The notes under the pieces were generated by a model. It was not told where the DNA came from and searched no databases. It saw only the letters and a list, made by a program, of their open reading frames with translations. The position numbers were made by a program, and so were the translations under genes. Positions 54,286-63,639 of a stretch of 64,000 nt of DNA are shown here, in pieces. The stretch is from positions 1-64,000 of the forward strand of contig NZ_QJRF01000028.1 in assembly GCF_013393345.1 (NCBI RefSeq), in the 5' to 3' direction. The stretch is from Pseudomonas taiwanensis (GTDB lineage: Bacteria > Pseudomonadota > Gammaproteobacteria > Pseudomonadales > Pseudomonadaceae). Numbering within the stretch: position 1 is the stretch's first letter; each line of letters opens with the position of its first letter.

Positions 54286-55581
54286 ATGGTCTCCCCCACG
54301 CAGCTCACTTACCAATCCGGTTTCGATAACGAGTTCAGCAGCGAAGCGCTGCCGGGGGCCCTGCCCGTTGGCCAGAACTCGCCGCAGAAAGTGCCCTATG
54401 GCCTCTATGCCGAACTGCTTTCCGGCACCGCCTTCACCGTTCCGCGCAGCGAAGCCCGGCGCACCTGGATGTACCGCATCAAGCCTTCGGCCAACCACCC
54501 GCAGTACCAGCGCCTGGAGCGCCAGATCGCCGGCAACCGCCTGGGGCCGGTGACGCCCAATCGCCTGCGCTGGAACCCGCAGGACATCCCCGCCGTGGCC
54601 ACCGACTTCATCGACGGCCTGCTGACCATCGCCGCCACCAGCGATGCCGAACAGGCTTCGGGCGTCAGCGTGCACCTGTTCCGCGCCAACACCTCGATGC
54701 AGCGGGTGTTCTTCAATGCCGACGGCGAGTGGCTGATCGTTCCCGAGCACGGCCGCCTGCGCATCGCCACCGAGCTGGGCTTACTGGAAGTGGAGCCGCT
54801 GGAAATCGCGGTGATCCCCCGTGGCATGAAATTCCGCGTGGAACTGCTGGACGCCACCGCTCGTGGCTACATCTGCGAGAACCACGGCGCCGCGCTGCGC
54901 CTGCCGGACCTCGGCCCCATCGGCAGCAATGGCCTGGCCAACCCGCGCGACTTCCTCGCCCCGGTGGCGCACTACGAAGACATGGACACGCCGGTCACCC
55001 TGGTGCAGAAATTCCTCGGTGAACTCTGGTCCACCGAGCTCGACCACTCGCCGCTGGACGTGGTCGCCTGGCACGGCAACAACGTGCCCTACAAGTACGA
55101 CCTGCGCCGCTTCAACACCATTGGCACCGTGAGCTACGACCACCCGGACCCGTCGATCTTCACCGTGCTCACCTCGCCCGGCGAAACCCATGGGCAGGCC
55201 AACGTCGACTTCGTGATCTTCCCGCCGCGCTGGATGGTGGCCGAGAAGACCTTCCGTCCGCCGTGGTTCCACCGCAACCTGATGAACGAATTCATGGGCC
55301 TGATCCAGGGCGCCTACGACGCCAAGGCCGAGGGCTTCTCCCCCGGCGGCGCCTCCCTGCACAACTGCATGAGCGCCCACGGCCCGGACAACGCCACCAC
55401 CACCGGTGCCATCGCCGCCGATCTGAAACCGCACAAGATCGACAACACCATGGCCTTCATGTTCGAGACCAGCCGCGTGCTGCGCCCCAGCCAGTACGCG
55501 CTGGAATGCCCGCAGCTGCAGAGCGACTACGATGCATGCTGGGCCGGCATGGCCAAGACCTTCGATAAGGGCAGGATTTGA
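54286..55581 (+). CDS. hmgA: Homogentisate 1,2-dioxygenase
   Basis: A 431-residue Fe(II) enzyme that opens homogentisate to maleylacetoacetate in tyrosine and phenylalanine breakdown. [19 protein letters not shown] near the start, [14 protein letters not shown] and [12 protein letters not shown] with the metal His and Glu residues are diagnostic. Length is normal. It ends 1 bp before the fahA start, so the two are one operon under HmgR. Confidence 0.96.
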   Translation: MVSPTQLTYQSGFDNEFSSEALPGALPVGQNSPQKVPYGLYAELLSGTAFTVPRSEARRTWMYRIKPSANHPQYQRLERQIAGNRLGPVTPNRLRWNPQDIPAVATDFIDGLLTIAATSDAEQASGVSVHLFRANTSMQRVFFNADGEWLIVPEHGRLRIATELGLLEVEPLEIAVIPRGMKFRVELLDATARGYICENHGAALRLPDLGPIGSNGLANPRDFLAPVAHYEDMDTPVTLVQKFLGELWSTELDHSPLDVVAWHGNNVPYKYDLRRFNTIGTVSYDHPDPSIFTVLTSPGETHGQANVDFVIFPPRWMVAEKTFRPPWFHRNLMNEFMGLIQGAYDAKAEGFSPGGASLHNCMSAHGPDNATTTGAIAADLKPHKIDNTMAFMFETSRVLRPSQYALECPQLQSDYDACWAGMAKTFDKGRI

Positions 55582-55582
55582 T

Positions 55583-56887
55583 ATGACCCAAGCAGACAAC
55601 CGCCGTAGCTGGATCGCCTCCGCCAACGGCCACCCGGACTTCCCCCTGCAGAACCTGCCACTTGGCATCTTCAGCCCGGCCGGCGCCTCGCCGCGCGGTG
55701 GCGTTGCCATCGGCGACGCGATCTTCGACCTCAAGGTCGCCGCCGATGCCGGCCTGTTCAGCGGCGAAGCGGCCGAAGCCGCGCAGTCCGCCTGCGGCGA
55801 CAGCCTCAACGCCTTCTTCGCCCTCGGTGAGTCTGCCCGCCGCGCCCTGCGCACCCAGTTGCAAGACCTGCTGGCCGAAGGCAGCAGCGCCCAGGAGCGC
55901 CTGGAAGCCATGGGCCAGGCCCTGATGCCGTCCGCCGCTACCTGCCAGCTGCACCTGCCGGCCAAGGTGGGCGACTACACCGACTTCTATGTGGGCATCC
56001 ACCACGCCAACAACGTCGGCCGCCTGTTCCGTCCGGACAACCCGCTGCTGCCCAACTACAAGTACGTGCCCATCGGCTACCACGGCCGCGCGTCCACCGT
56101 CTGCGTGTCCGGCACCCCGGTGCGCCGTCCCATCGGCCAGACCATGCCGCCGGGCCAGGAAGTGCCGAACTTCGGCCCAAGCAAGCGCCTGGACTACGAA
56201 CTGGAACTGGGCATCTGGATCGGCCAGGGCAACGAGATGGGCGACTCCATCGCGATTGCCGACGCCCAGCAGCACATCGCCGGCTATTGCCTGCTCAACG
56301 ACTGGTCCGCCCGCGACGTGCAGGCCTGGGAATACCAGCCGCTCGGCCCCTTCCTGGCGAAGAACTTCGGCACCACGGTTTCCCCCTGGGTGGTCACGGC
56401 TGAAGCCCTGGAACCCTTCCGCGCCGCCCAGCCGGCACGCCCGGAAGGCGATCCGCAGCCTCTGCCCTACCTGCTGGACGAAGCGGACCAGGCCAAAGGC
56501 GCCTTCGACATCCAGCTGGAAGTGCTGATCCTCACCGCGACCATGCGCGAGCAGGGCCTGGCACCCCACCGCCTGGCGCTGAGCAACACCCAGAACATGT
56601 ACTGGACCGTGGCGCAGATGGTCGCCCACCACAGCGTCGGCGGGTGCAAGCTGCAAGCCGGCGACCTGTTCGGCTCCGGCACCCTCTCCGGCCCGGAGCC
56701 CGAGGCCTTCGGCAGCCTGCTGGAGAGCACCTTCGGCGGTAAGCAGGCGATCAGCCTGCCGAGCGGCGAGCAGCGCACCTTCCTGGAAGATGGGGATGAA
56801 GTGATTCTGCGTGCGCGTTGCCAGCGGGAGGGATACCCCGCCATCGGCTTCGGCGAATGTCGCGGAGTGCTGCTGGCGGCACGCTGA
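55583..56887 (+). CDS. fahA: Fumarylacetoacetase
   Basis: A 434-residue hydrolase that splits fumarylacetoacetate into fumarate and acetoacetate. DFYVGIHHANNVGRLFRP, YHGRASTV, DYELELGIWIG, LLNDWSARDVQAWEYQPLG and HHSVGGCKLQAGDLFGSGT hold the Ca-binding acids and catalytic His of the family. The ATG at 55583 immediately follows hmgA. The isomerase gene maiA that usually completes the operon is absent; a terminator follows. Confidence 0.95.
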   Translation: MTQADNRRSWIASANGHPDFPLQNLPLGIFSPAGASPRGGVAIGDAIFDLKVAADAGLFSGEAAEAAQSACGDSLNAFFALGESARRALRTQLQDLLAEGSSAQERLEAMGQALMPSAATCQLHLPAKVGDYTDFYVGIHHANNVGRLFRPDNPLLPNYKYVPIGYHGRASTVCVSGTPVRRPIGQTMPPGQEVPNFGPSKRLDYELELGIWIGQGNEMGDSIAIADAQQHIAGYCLLNDWSARDVQAWEYQPLGPFLAKNFGTTVSPWVVTAEALEPFRAAQPARPEGDPQPLPYLLDEADQAKGAFDIQLEVLILTATMREQGLAPHRLALSNTQNMYWTVAQMVAHHSVGGCKLQAGDLFGSGTLSGPEPEAFGSLLESTFGGKQAISLPSGEQRTFLEDGDEVILRARCQREGYPAIGFGECRGVLLAAR

Positions 56888-56894
56888 GATGAAG

Positions 56895-56928
56895 AAGGGG
56901 CAACCGATTGGTTGCCCCTTTCATTTCT
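56895..56928 (+). terminator. Terminator of the hmgA-fahA operon
   Basis: AAGGGGCAACC/GGTTGCCCCTT, a perfect 11-bp stem with a 4-base loop, followed by TCATTTCT, 7 bp after fahA. Confidence 0.85.
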
Positions 56929-56943
56929 AGCGATTGCTCTTGT

Positions 56944-57423
56944 CTAGCGATGGCTCTTGCCGTCGTTCTTGCTGGAAGACGCCTCAGCCCGATCGCGGCC
57001 GTGGGCGTTGTGATCGCCCGGCGTAGTCTCGGACACGGCACGTGCGTTGGCCAGGCCGCGGCTGTCCTTGTCCCGGGCCACCGCGGATGTGGCATAGCCA
57101 TGGCCATTGTCATCGTTGCGCAGACTGCCGTAGCGGTTGCCCTTGTCCTCGCCATTGCGGGTGGCCTTGCCCGTGTGGTCGGCACTCTTGCCGTAGCCGT
57201 TACCCTTGCCGTCGTGGCTGCCGGCATGACCACCGCCAACGCCGCCACCAAAACCGCCGCCATGGCCACCACCGTGTCCACCGCCATTGCCGCCCCCATT
57301 GCCGCCGCCATTGCCACGGGCATAGGCGGAGTCGATCAGGGATGCGCCGCCGGGCAGCACGATACCCACCGCAAGGACCATCGCACAGGTCGCCGCGGCC
57401 AACAGGGTTTTCTTATTGATCAA
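56944..57423 (-). CDS. Secreted glycine-rich hypothetical protein
   Basis: A 159-residue precursor with a signal peptide (hydrophobic core LLAAATCAMVLAVGIVLP, cleavage near SAYA-RG) followed by Gly-rich triplets (GNGGGNGGGHGGG) and a polar, His/Asp/Asn-rich tail. It is low-complexity and probably disordered or metal-binding in the periplasm. Family unknown. It is convergent with fahA. Confidence 0.7.
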   Translation of the reverse strand: MINKKTLLAAATCAMVLAVGIVLPGGASLIDSAYARGNGGGNGGGNGGGHGGGHGGGFGGGVGGGHAGSHDGKGNGYGKSADHTGKATRNGEDKGNRYGSLRNDDNGHGYATSAVARDKDSRGLANARAVSETTPGDHNAHGRDRAEASSSKNDGKSHR

Positions 57424-57656
57424 TTTGGAGCCTCCACGGGCTTTCTTTCACGGTATGCCGTGAGACTTCGAACGTGCGCGCCGGTTCAACGCCAGACGAC
57501 AAGTGGAGCCGCCCATGGGGCAAAGGGTTTCTGCGCTTTGAACCGGTTCATGTTTCGGCAGCTCGCAGAAGCGGATTTTCTGCAATAGTTGCGGCACTCA
57601 CCCCTGCTTTCGCAGTCCATCGTCACAGGGAAATGTCCTTCATGGAGGCCACGGAA

Positions 57657-58073
57657 ATGACCAGAACCCGCACACTCATCGCCACGCTGACCAGCCTTGC
57701 GCTGATCACCGGCTCACCTGCCTTGCTCGCGGACCCCGGCAAAAGCAAGGGGCACGACAAGGGCCACTCGAGCTCTTCGCAAGGCAGCAATTGGTCCGGC
57801 GGCCCACAGGTGGATATCGGTGGCATCCGCATCATCCTCGATGACAACCGTGAGTACTGGGGCCCGACCCAAGCGCTGCCCCCGGGCATCCAGAAGAACC
57901 TGGCACGTGGCAAGCCGCTCCCGCCGGGCATAGCCAAGAAGCTCGACGGCCGCCTGGTCAACCGCCTGCCCCACTACGACGGCTACGACTGGGTCCGCGC
58001 TGGCGCCGACCTGATCCTGGTCGCGGTAGCTACCGGGATCATCTACGAAGTACTGCAGGACGTGATGGATTGA
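57657..58073 (+). CDS. RcnB/CigR-like periplasmic protein
   Basis: A 138-residue precursor with a signal peptide (LIATLTSLALITGSPALLA) and a polar Gly/Ser/His stretch. The C-terminal part has ALPPGIQKNLARGKPLPPGIAKKLDGRLVNRLPHYDGYDW and a final hydrophobic helix, the pattern of CigR-type proteins in the RcnB superfamily. GGAGG lies 8 bases before the ATG at 57657. It is divergent from the Gly-rich secreted gene and may act with it at the envelope. Confidence 0.7.
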   Translation: MTRTRTLIATLTSLALITGSPALLADPGKSKGHDKGHSSSSQGSNWSGGPQVDIGGIRIILDDNREYWGPTQALPPGIQKNLARGKPLPPGIAKKLDGRLVNRLPHYDGYDWVRAGADLILVAVATGIIYEVLQDVMD

Positions 58074-58080
58074 GAATCCA

Positions 58081-58240
58081 CCCCTCTCCCGCAATGGGAG
58101 AGGGGAAATCCTGCCCAATCTGTGGGAGCGAATTCATTCGCGAATGCCCCCTCGTAGGTTGGTCCGAGCAGAGCGAGGCCCAACGAAGCATCGCTCGACC
58201 CCGCCCCGTTGGGCTTCGTTCCTCTGCCCAACCTACAAAA
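58081..58240. repeat. CCCCTCTCCC hairpin and two further repeats
   Basis: CCCCTCTCCC/GGGAGAGGGG (58081-58105), GTGGGAGCGAATTCATTCGC (58122) and a GTAGGTTGGTCCGAGC element with inverted end GCCCAACCTAC (58154-58240) lie side by side between convergent genes. Confidence 0.75.
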
Positions 58241-58268
58241 GCGCGTTGGGTTTCCGGATGGGCGTGGC

Positions 58269-58922
58269 CTACGCCCGCTTGTTCAACAATCGCGCCAGAC
58301 GATCCCCGCCGAACTGGATCAGGGTCACCAGCACCACCAGCAGGATGATCACAGTCAGCATGATCTGCGTATCGAAGCGCTGGTAACCGTAGCGGTAGGC
58401 CAGATCGCCCAGCCCGCCGGCCCCAATGGCGCCGGCCATGGCAGACGAGTTGATCATGGTCACCAGGGTGATGGTGAAGCCGCCGACGATGCCCGGCCGC
58501 GCTTCCGGCAACAGCACGTTCCAGATGATGTGGCGCCGCTGACAGCCCATGGCCTGGGCCGCCTCCACCAGGCCGAAATCCACCTCCCGCAGGCTGACTT
58601 CGGCAATGCGCGCGAAAAACGGCGTGGCGGCGATCGTCAGCGGCACCACCGCCGCCCACACGCCATAGCTGGTGCCCACGATCAAGCGAGTGAAGGGAAT
58701 CAGCGCCACCATCAGGATCAGGAACGGGATCGAACGCAGCACGTTCACCACGCTGCCCAGCGTTCGGTTCAGCGTGCGGGCTTCGAAGATGCCGCCGGGG
58801 CCGGTGGTCACCAGCACCAAGGCCAGGGGAATCCCCACCAGGAACACGATCAGCGAAGAAGCGCCGATCATCAGCAAGGTGTCGAGAATGCCCTGCAGCA
58901 GCCGGTCAAGCATGGGCGACAT
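58269..58922 (-). CDS. metI: Methionine-type ABC transporter permease MetI
   Basis: A 217-residue permease with about five transmembrane helices and the BPD loop [31 protein letters not shown]. The ATG at 58922 follows GGAGGTG and overlaps the end of metN by 17 bp, so the two are translationally coupled. It forms a D-methionine or related sulfur-compound importer with MetN and MetQ. Confidence 0.92.
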   Translation of the reverse strand: MSPMLDRLLQGILDTLLMIGASSLIVFLVGIPLALVLVTTGPGGIFEARTLNRTLGSVVNVLRSIPFLILMVALIPFTRLIVGTSYGVWAAVVPLTIAATPFFARIAEVSLREVDFGLVEAAQAMGCQRRHIIWNVLLPEARPGIVGGFTITLVTMINSSAMAGAIGAGGLGDLAYRYGYQRFDTQIMLTVIILLVVLVTLIQFGGDRLARLLNKRA

Positions 58923-59985
58923 AGCCGAGCACCTCCGCCTTGTCCGCCAGCGGCCGCGCCCGCTCCAGCACCTCCAGCCCGCCCTGTCCCGCCAGCATCG
59001 CGCTGAGCAGCAGATGCCCCTGGGCGCGTCCCTGGATGCGGTCGATGCCGCCATGCACCAGGCTCACCCGCGTGCCGAGGGCCTGGGCGATGGCCAGCAG
59101 GTCCGGCTCGCGGCCGCTGGCGCCGGTGAAGTGCAGGTCCAGCAACAGTTCGTTGGCGCCTTCGGCCGGCTGGCTGACCAGCCGTGCCAGCAGGTCGTCC
59201 GGCAGGTCGTGGCGCAGGGTACCCAGCAGGGTCCGGGTGACCTCGTGCTGCGGATCGCCGAACACACGCCAGACCTCTCCGTACTCCACCACCTGGCCAC
59301 GCTCCAGCACTACCACGCGGTCGCAGATTTCGCGGATTACCGCCATCTCGTGGGTGATCAACACGATGGTCAGCCCCAGGCGCTTGTTGATATCGCGTAG
59401 CAGGGCAAGGATGGCCTGGGTGCTTTCCGGGTCCAGCGCCGAGGTGGCTTCGTCGCAGAGCAGGATTTCCGGCTGATGCACGAGCGCACGGGCAATGCCA
59501 ACGCGCTGCTTCTGCCCCCCCGAGAGCTGCGCCGGGTAGGCATCGCGCTTGTCCGCCAACCCCACCAATTGCAGCAGCTCGCTGACCTTGCGCTCGATAT
59601 CGGCCTTGGGGACACCGGCGACTTTCAGCGGCAGCGCGACGTTCTGCCAGACAGTCTTGGCCGACATCAGGTTGAAGTGCTGGAAGATCATGCCGACGCG
59701 GCGGCGCAGGAGCACAAGCTGCTTCTCGTCGAACTGGCCGATGTCTTCTTCGTCGATCACCACCTGGCCGCTGGTGGGCTTTTCCAGGCGATTGAGGGTG
59801 CGGATCAGCGACGACTTGCCCGCGCCGCTGCGGCCGATGATGCCGAACACTTCACCCCGACGGACTTCCAGGTCGATGCCTTGCAGCGCCTGCACCGGCC
59901 CCTTGCTGCCCTGATAGGCCTTGCCCAGTGCCTGCAGGCGAATATGCGGCAGGTCCAGGCTGATGTTGCGGTTGAAACTGACCAT
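58906..59985 (-). CDS. metN: Methionine-type ABC transporter ATPase MetN
   Basis: A 359-residue ATPase with Walker [10 protein letters not shown], signature LSGGQKQR, Walker [12 protein letters not shown] and a C-terminal NIL (methionine-sensing) domain ([22 protein letters not shown]). It has a 20-residue N-terminal extension before the ABC core. The ATG at 59985 follows GAGAGG. A repeat element lies between metQ and this gene. Confidence 0.93.
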   Translation of the reverse strand: MVSFNRNISLDLPHIRLQALGKAYQGSKGPVQALQGIDLEVRRGEVFGIIGRSGAGKSSLIRTLNRLEKPTSGQVVIDEEDIGQFDEKQLVLLRRRVGMIFQHFNLMSAKTVWQNVALPLKVAGVPKADIERKVSELLQLVGLADKRDAYPAQLSGGQKQRVGIARALVHQPEILLCDEATSALDPESTQAILALLRDINKRLGLTIVLITHEMAVIREICDRVVVLERGQVVEYGEVWRVFGDPQHEVTRTLLGTLRHDLPDDLLARLVSQPAEGANELLLDLHFTGASGREPDLLAIAQALGTRVSLVHGGIDRIQGRAQGHLLLSAMLAGQGGLEVLERARPLADKAEVLGYVAHA

Positions 59986-60029
59986 GTAGGGCCTCTCTGT
60001 TCCGTATAGATGGGGAGCCGTATTGCTCT

Positions 60030-60118
60030 TCTGTGGGGGCGAATTCATTCGCGATGGGCTGTGCAGCAGCCCCCGGGCGAACCTGCGGTTCGCTTAGCGA
60101 TTGAAATCGCCCCCACAA
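60030..60118. repeat. GTGGGGGCGAATTCATTCGC repeat pair inside the met operon
   Basis: GTGGGGGCGAATTCATTCGC and the inverted GATTGAAATCGCCCCCAC end flank a GC-rich middle. It separates metQ from metN. Confidence 0.8.
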
Positions 60119-60136
60119 AGGGCGGGCTCCGCCCGC

Positions 60137-60934
60137 TTATTCCCAGCCCGGCTGATAGAGCTTGCCGTGAGCCTTATCCAGCGCGGCGCGCACCTGCGGC
60201 GAGTGCTGGTAGATGTCCACGAACTCGCCCAGGCGGCCGTCGTCCTGGTAATCGGCGCGGGTGACGAACTGGATGATGTATTCCTTGTTCTCGATGCCGT
60301 CGAACAGCAGGGCGCTGTTGGCATCGAGGGTGCCGGCTAGGCGGATGTAATGCGGGTAGCCCTGGGCCAGGTCGACGTCATCCAGGGCGCGCACCAGTTG
60401 CACGGCCTCCAGCTCGATGATGTCGATCTTTTTCGGGTTCTCGACGATGTCGTCCAGGGTCGCCTTGTAACCGACGCCATCCTTGAGCTTGAGCAGTCCG
60501 GCCTTCTGCAGCAGTTGCAGACCGCGACCACCGTTGATGGGGTCGTTGGCGATGGCCACTTTGGCGCCTTCCGGCAAGTCGGCGATCGCCTTGTACTTCT
60601 TCGAGTAGAGGCCGACGTTGTTGATCACGCCGGGCGCGAAGGGCTTGAGGGCAAAGCCCCCTTCCTTCTTGGCGTTCTCCAGGAAAGGCGTGTGCTGGAA
60701 ATAGTTCACGTCGATGTCGCCTGCAGCCAGGGTGATATTCGGCGAGTTCCAGTCGGTGAATTCCACCAGTTCCACTTTCAGGCCTTTCTTCGCAGCCTCT
60801 TCCACCGCCACTTCAAGCGGCGGGGCGAAGGCAGCGGTGGTGCCGACCTTGAGGACCTTGGAATCGGCGGCATGGGCGATACCGGAGGCCAGGAGCAGGC
60901 CGAGGGTGAGGGATTTGAGGAGGTGTTTGGGCAT
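60137..60934 (-). CDS. metQ: MetQ/NlpA-family substrate-binding protein
   Basis: A 265-residue precursor with a signal peptide ending AHA-ADSKVLKVG, without a lipobox Cys. LVEFTDWNSPNITLAAGDIDVNYFQHTPFLENAKKEGG and VAIANDPINGGRGLQLLQKAGLLKL are diagnostic of the NlpA/MetQ family. Lack of a lipid anchor suggests a soluble periplasmic protein. It is the binding protein for MetNI next door. Confidence 0.92.
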   Translation of the reverse strand: MPKHLLKSLTLGLLLASGIAHAADSKVLKVGTTAAFAPPLEVAVEEAAKKGLKVELVEFTDWNSPNITLAAGDIDVNYFQHTPFLENAKKEGGFALKPFAPGVINNVGLYSKKYKAIADLPEGAKVAIANDPINGGRGLQLLQKAGLLKLKDGVGYKATLDDIVENPKKIDIIELEAVQLVRALDDVDLAQGYPHYIRLAGTLDANSALLFDGIENKEYIIQFVTRADYQDDGRLGEFVDIYQHSPQVRAALDKAHGKLYQPGWE

Positions 60935-60972
60935 GTCTTTAGTCCTTGAGTAACGGGGGAATGGGTTGGCAA

Positions 60973-62421
60973 TTACCTTGTGGGGGCGAATTCATTCGCT
61001 GAGGAGCGCGTAGCGCTCCCTGAATTGCTGAGGGGCAAGCCTTCGGCCTGCATAGCGAATGAATTCGCCCCCACAGAAAAGGCAGCGCCCTTGTGGTCGG
61101 CCGGCAGCCGGTCGCCCGCGCCAAACAACTTCCGCCGCAAGGTGCCCTCGGCATACGCCGTCTTGTACGCGCCGCGCGCCTGAAGCTCCGGCACCACCAG
61201 GTCGATGAAGTCCGCGTAGCTTTCCGGGGTGACGATGCGGGTGAGGTTGAAACCGTCCAGACCGGTCTCGTCGATCCAGGCCAGCAGCTCGTCCGCTACT
61301 TGGGTGGGCGAGCCCACCAGCAGGATGTAGCGCCCGCCCAGGGCGTGCTGTTCCAGCAATTGGCGGCGGGTCAGGCTGTTGTCTTTGAGCTTGCTGGCGG
61401 CCGATTCGATGGCGTTGGTCTTCACATACGGAATCGGCTCATCCAGCCCGAAGCGGGAGAAGTCGATGCCCGTGGAGCTGGCGAAGTGCGCCACGCCTGC
61501 CTCGGCGCTGGCGTGGGCCAGGTACTCGGCGTGCTTGGCGCGGGCCTCGGCTTCTGTCGGCGCGACGATCACGCTGATGCCCATGAACACCTTCACCGCG
61601 TGGGGATCACGGCCGGCGGCCTGGGCCGCCGCGCGCACCTTGTCTACCTGGGCGCGGGTGGCGGCCTTGTTGTTGCCGCTGATGAACACGCACTCGGCAT
61701 GCTCGCCGGCGAAACGCAGCCCGCGCGCCGAGGAACCGGCCTGGAACAGTACCGGCGTGCGTTGCGGCGAGGGTTCGCAGAGGTGGTAGCCCTCGACGTT
61801 GAAGAACTCACCCTGGTGACGGACCTTGTGCACCTTGTCCGGCCGGGCGTAGATGCGTCGCTGCCGGTCATTGACCACGGCGCCCTCCTCCCAGCTGCCC
61901 TGCCAGAGCTTGTAGAGCACCTCCAGGTACTCATCGGCCTGGTCGTAGCGGCGGTCGTGCTCCACCTGCTGCGTCAGCCCCATGGCGCGGGCGGCGCTAT
62001 CCAGGTAGCCGGTGACGATGTTCCAGCCCACCCGACCATCAGTCAGGTGATCCAGCGTCGACAGGCGTCGGGCGAACAGGTACGGCGCGTCGTAGCTCAG
62101 GTTGGCGGTCAGACCGAAACCCAGGTGGCGCGTCACGCCCGCCATGGCCGAGACCAGCAACAGCGGGTCGTTGACCGGAAGCTGGATGCTTTCCTTCAAG
62201 GTCAGGTCGACGTTGCCCTGGTAGACGTCGTAGACGCCGACGATGTCCGCCAGGAACAGGCCGTCGAACAACCCCCGCTCCAGCAACTGCGCCAGCTCGG
62301 TCCAGTAGGACAGCTTGCGGTAGTCGGCCGAACGGTCGCGCGGGTGGGTCCAGAGCCCGTGGTTGATGTGCCCCACGCAGTTCATGTTGAAGGCGTTGAG
62401 GAGGATCTGCTTGCGCGCCAT
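60973..62421 (-). CDS. LLM-class flavin monooxygenase (NtaA/SnaA/DszA family)
   Basis: A 482-residue flavin-dependent monooxygenase (KQILLNAFNMNCVGHINHGLWTHP, SYWTELAQLLERGLFDGLFLADIVGVYD, QAGSSARGLRFAGEHAECVFI). Family members use reduced FMN to attack sulfur or aminopolyacid substrates. The ATG at 62421 overlaps the SfnB stop by one base. The last 34 residues (from SVGANSF to NEFAPTR) come from an intergenic repeat and are not part of the family. It sits in a sulfur-scavenging operon with SfnB-like genes and MetQNI. Confidence 0.9.
   Translation of the reverse strand: MARKQILLNAFNMNCVGHINHGLWTHPRDRSADYRKLSYWTELAQLLERGLFDGLFLADIVGVYDVYQGNVDLTLKESIQLPVNDPLLLVSAMAGVTRHLGFGLTANLSYDAPYLFARRLSTLDHLTDGRVGWNIVTGYLDSAARAMGLTQQVEHDRRYDQADEYLEVLYKLWQGSWEEGAVVNDRQRRIYARPDKVHKVRHQGEFFNVEGYHLCEPSPQRTPVLFQAGSSARGLRFAGEHAECVFISGNNKAATRAQVDKVRAAAQAAGRDPHAVKVFMGISVIVAPTEAEARAKHAEYLAHASAEAGVAHFASSTGIDFSRFGLDEPIPYVKTNAIESAASKLKDNSLTRRQLLEQHALGGRYILLVGSPTQVADELLAWIDETGLDGFNLTRIVTPESYADFIDLVVPELQARGAYKTAYAEGTLRRKLFGAGDRLPADHKGAAFSVGANSFAMQAEGLPLSNSGSATRSSANEFAPTR
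60979..61078. repeat. Repeat pair forming the 3' end of the LLM monooxygenase gene
   Basis: GTGGGGGCGAATTCATTCGC at 60981 and the inverted GAATGAATTCGCCCCCACAG end near 61077 flank AGGAGCGCGTAGCGCTCC. The LLM gene reads through the whole element. Confidence 0.85.
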
Positions 62422-63629
62422 CAGATCGTCCCCCGGCGCGGTGGCAGTTTGTCGTTGAGGTAGAAGTTGCCCACGGCGTGGTACTTCCAGCGCACCGGGT
62501 CGTGCAGCGTGTGCACGCGGGCGTTGCGCCAGTGACGGTCGAGGTTGTGTTCGGCCAGGCTGGCGCGGGTGCCGGACAGCTCGAACAGCTTGCTGCCGGC
62601 GGTCAGCGACACCTCGGTGGTCAGGGCACGGGCCTCGGCCACGCCGATGGACGCAGCGGCCACGCTGTCGGCGTTGGGTTGGGCGGTGGCGGCATCCAGC
62701 AGGCGGCCGGCGCGGTCGAGGATGGCCTCGGCGGCATGCAGACGGATGGCCAGGCGGCCGAACTCCTGGATGGTCAGTGGATCGTCGCTGGCCTTGTCCA
62801 CGCCGGAGTCGATCCACGGCCGCGAGCGGGTACGCACGAACTCCAGTGCATCTTCATAGGCGGCGCGGGCGATGCCAGCATCGATGGCGGCATGGAGAAT
62901 CTGCGCGAAGGGGCCAACGGTGGTCGGACGGTCGAAGGCATCCTGGAAGGACACCAGGTCCTCGGTGCGCACCGGCACGTTCTCGAACACCACCGAGCCG
63001 CTGCCGGTGGTGCGCTGGCCGAAGCCGGACCAGTCATCGATGACCGTCAGCCCGGGGGCATTGCGCGGCACGAAGGCGAGGTACTGGTGCCCATCCTCGG
63101 CCACCACCAGGGTCGGCACCCGGTCGGCATAGAGGGCGCCGGTGCAATAGAACTTGCGGCCATTGATGCGGAAGCCCGCGCCTTCGCGGATCAGCCGGGT
63201 ATTGCGGTCATTGGCGGTGCGGGTGCCGATTTCCGCCAAGGCGTTTCCAAAGCGCTGGCCGGCCAGGGCGGCGGCGAACAGGCGTCGTTGCTGGGCCTTG
63301 CTGCCATTCACCCGGAGAACTTCCAGTGCGTAGAAATGGTTCTGCGGAATCTGTCCAAGGGAGGCGTCGGCGGCGCTGATGATGGCGATGACCCGGGCCA
63401 AGGTCACCCGCGATACGCCAGCGCCCCCAAATTCGCGCGGCACGCTGATACCCCAGAGACCGGAACGGCTGAAAGCCTCGAGCTCCTCATGGGGCAAGCG
63501 CCGGTCGCGGTCACGCTCGGCGGCGCCGGGCTTGAACTCGGCGGCGATGCGGTGAGCCACCTCAATGGCTTCGGCGTCGTCGCGAATGATGGCGACGCTG
63601 AGAGCCGGTGCGGGTTGCGGCAATGTCAT
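62421..63629 (-). CDS. SfnB-family sulfur acquisition flavoprotein
   Basis: A 402-residue acyl-CoA dehydrogenase-fold flavoprotein of the SfnB/DszC type. The late DRHWRNARVHTLHDPVRWK motif and QIPQNHFYALEVLR are typical of FMNH2-dependent monooxygenases of sulfur compounds rather than true dehydrogenases. The ATG at 63629 follows GAGGAG. It is coupled to the LLM gene and lies 10 bp behind a close paralogue. Confidence 0.87.
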   Translation of the reverse strand: MTLPQPAPALSVAIIRDDAEAIEVAHRIAAEFKPGAAERDRDRRLPHEELEAFSRSGLWGISVPREFGGAGVSRVTLARVIAIISAADASLGQIPQNHFYALEVLRVNGSKAQQRRLFAAALAGQRFGNALAEIGTRTANDRNTRLIREGAGFRINGRKFYCTGALYADRVPTLVVAEDGHQYLAFVPRNAPGLTVIDDWSGFGQRTTGSGSVVFENVPVRTEDLVSFQDAFDRPTTVGPFAQILHAAIDAGIARAAYEDALEFVRTRSRPWIDSGVDKASDDPLTIQEFGRLAIRLHAAEAILDRAGRLLDAATAQPNADSVAAASIGVAEARALTTEVSLTAGSKLFELSGTRASLAEHNLDRHWRNARVHTLHDPVRWKYHAVGNFYLNDKLPPRRGTI

Positions 63630-63639
63630 GGTGAACTCC

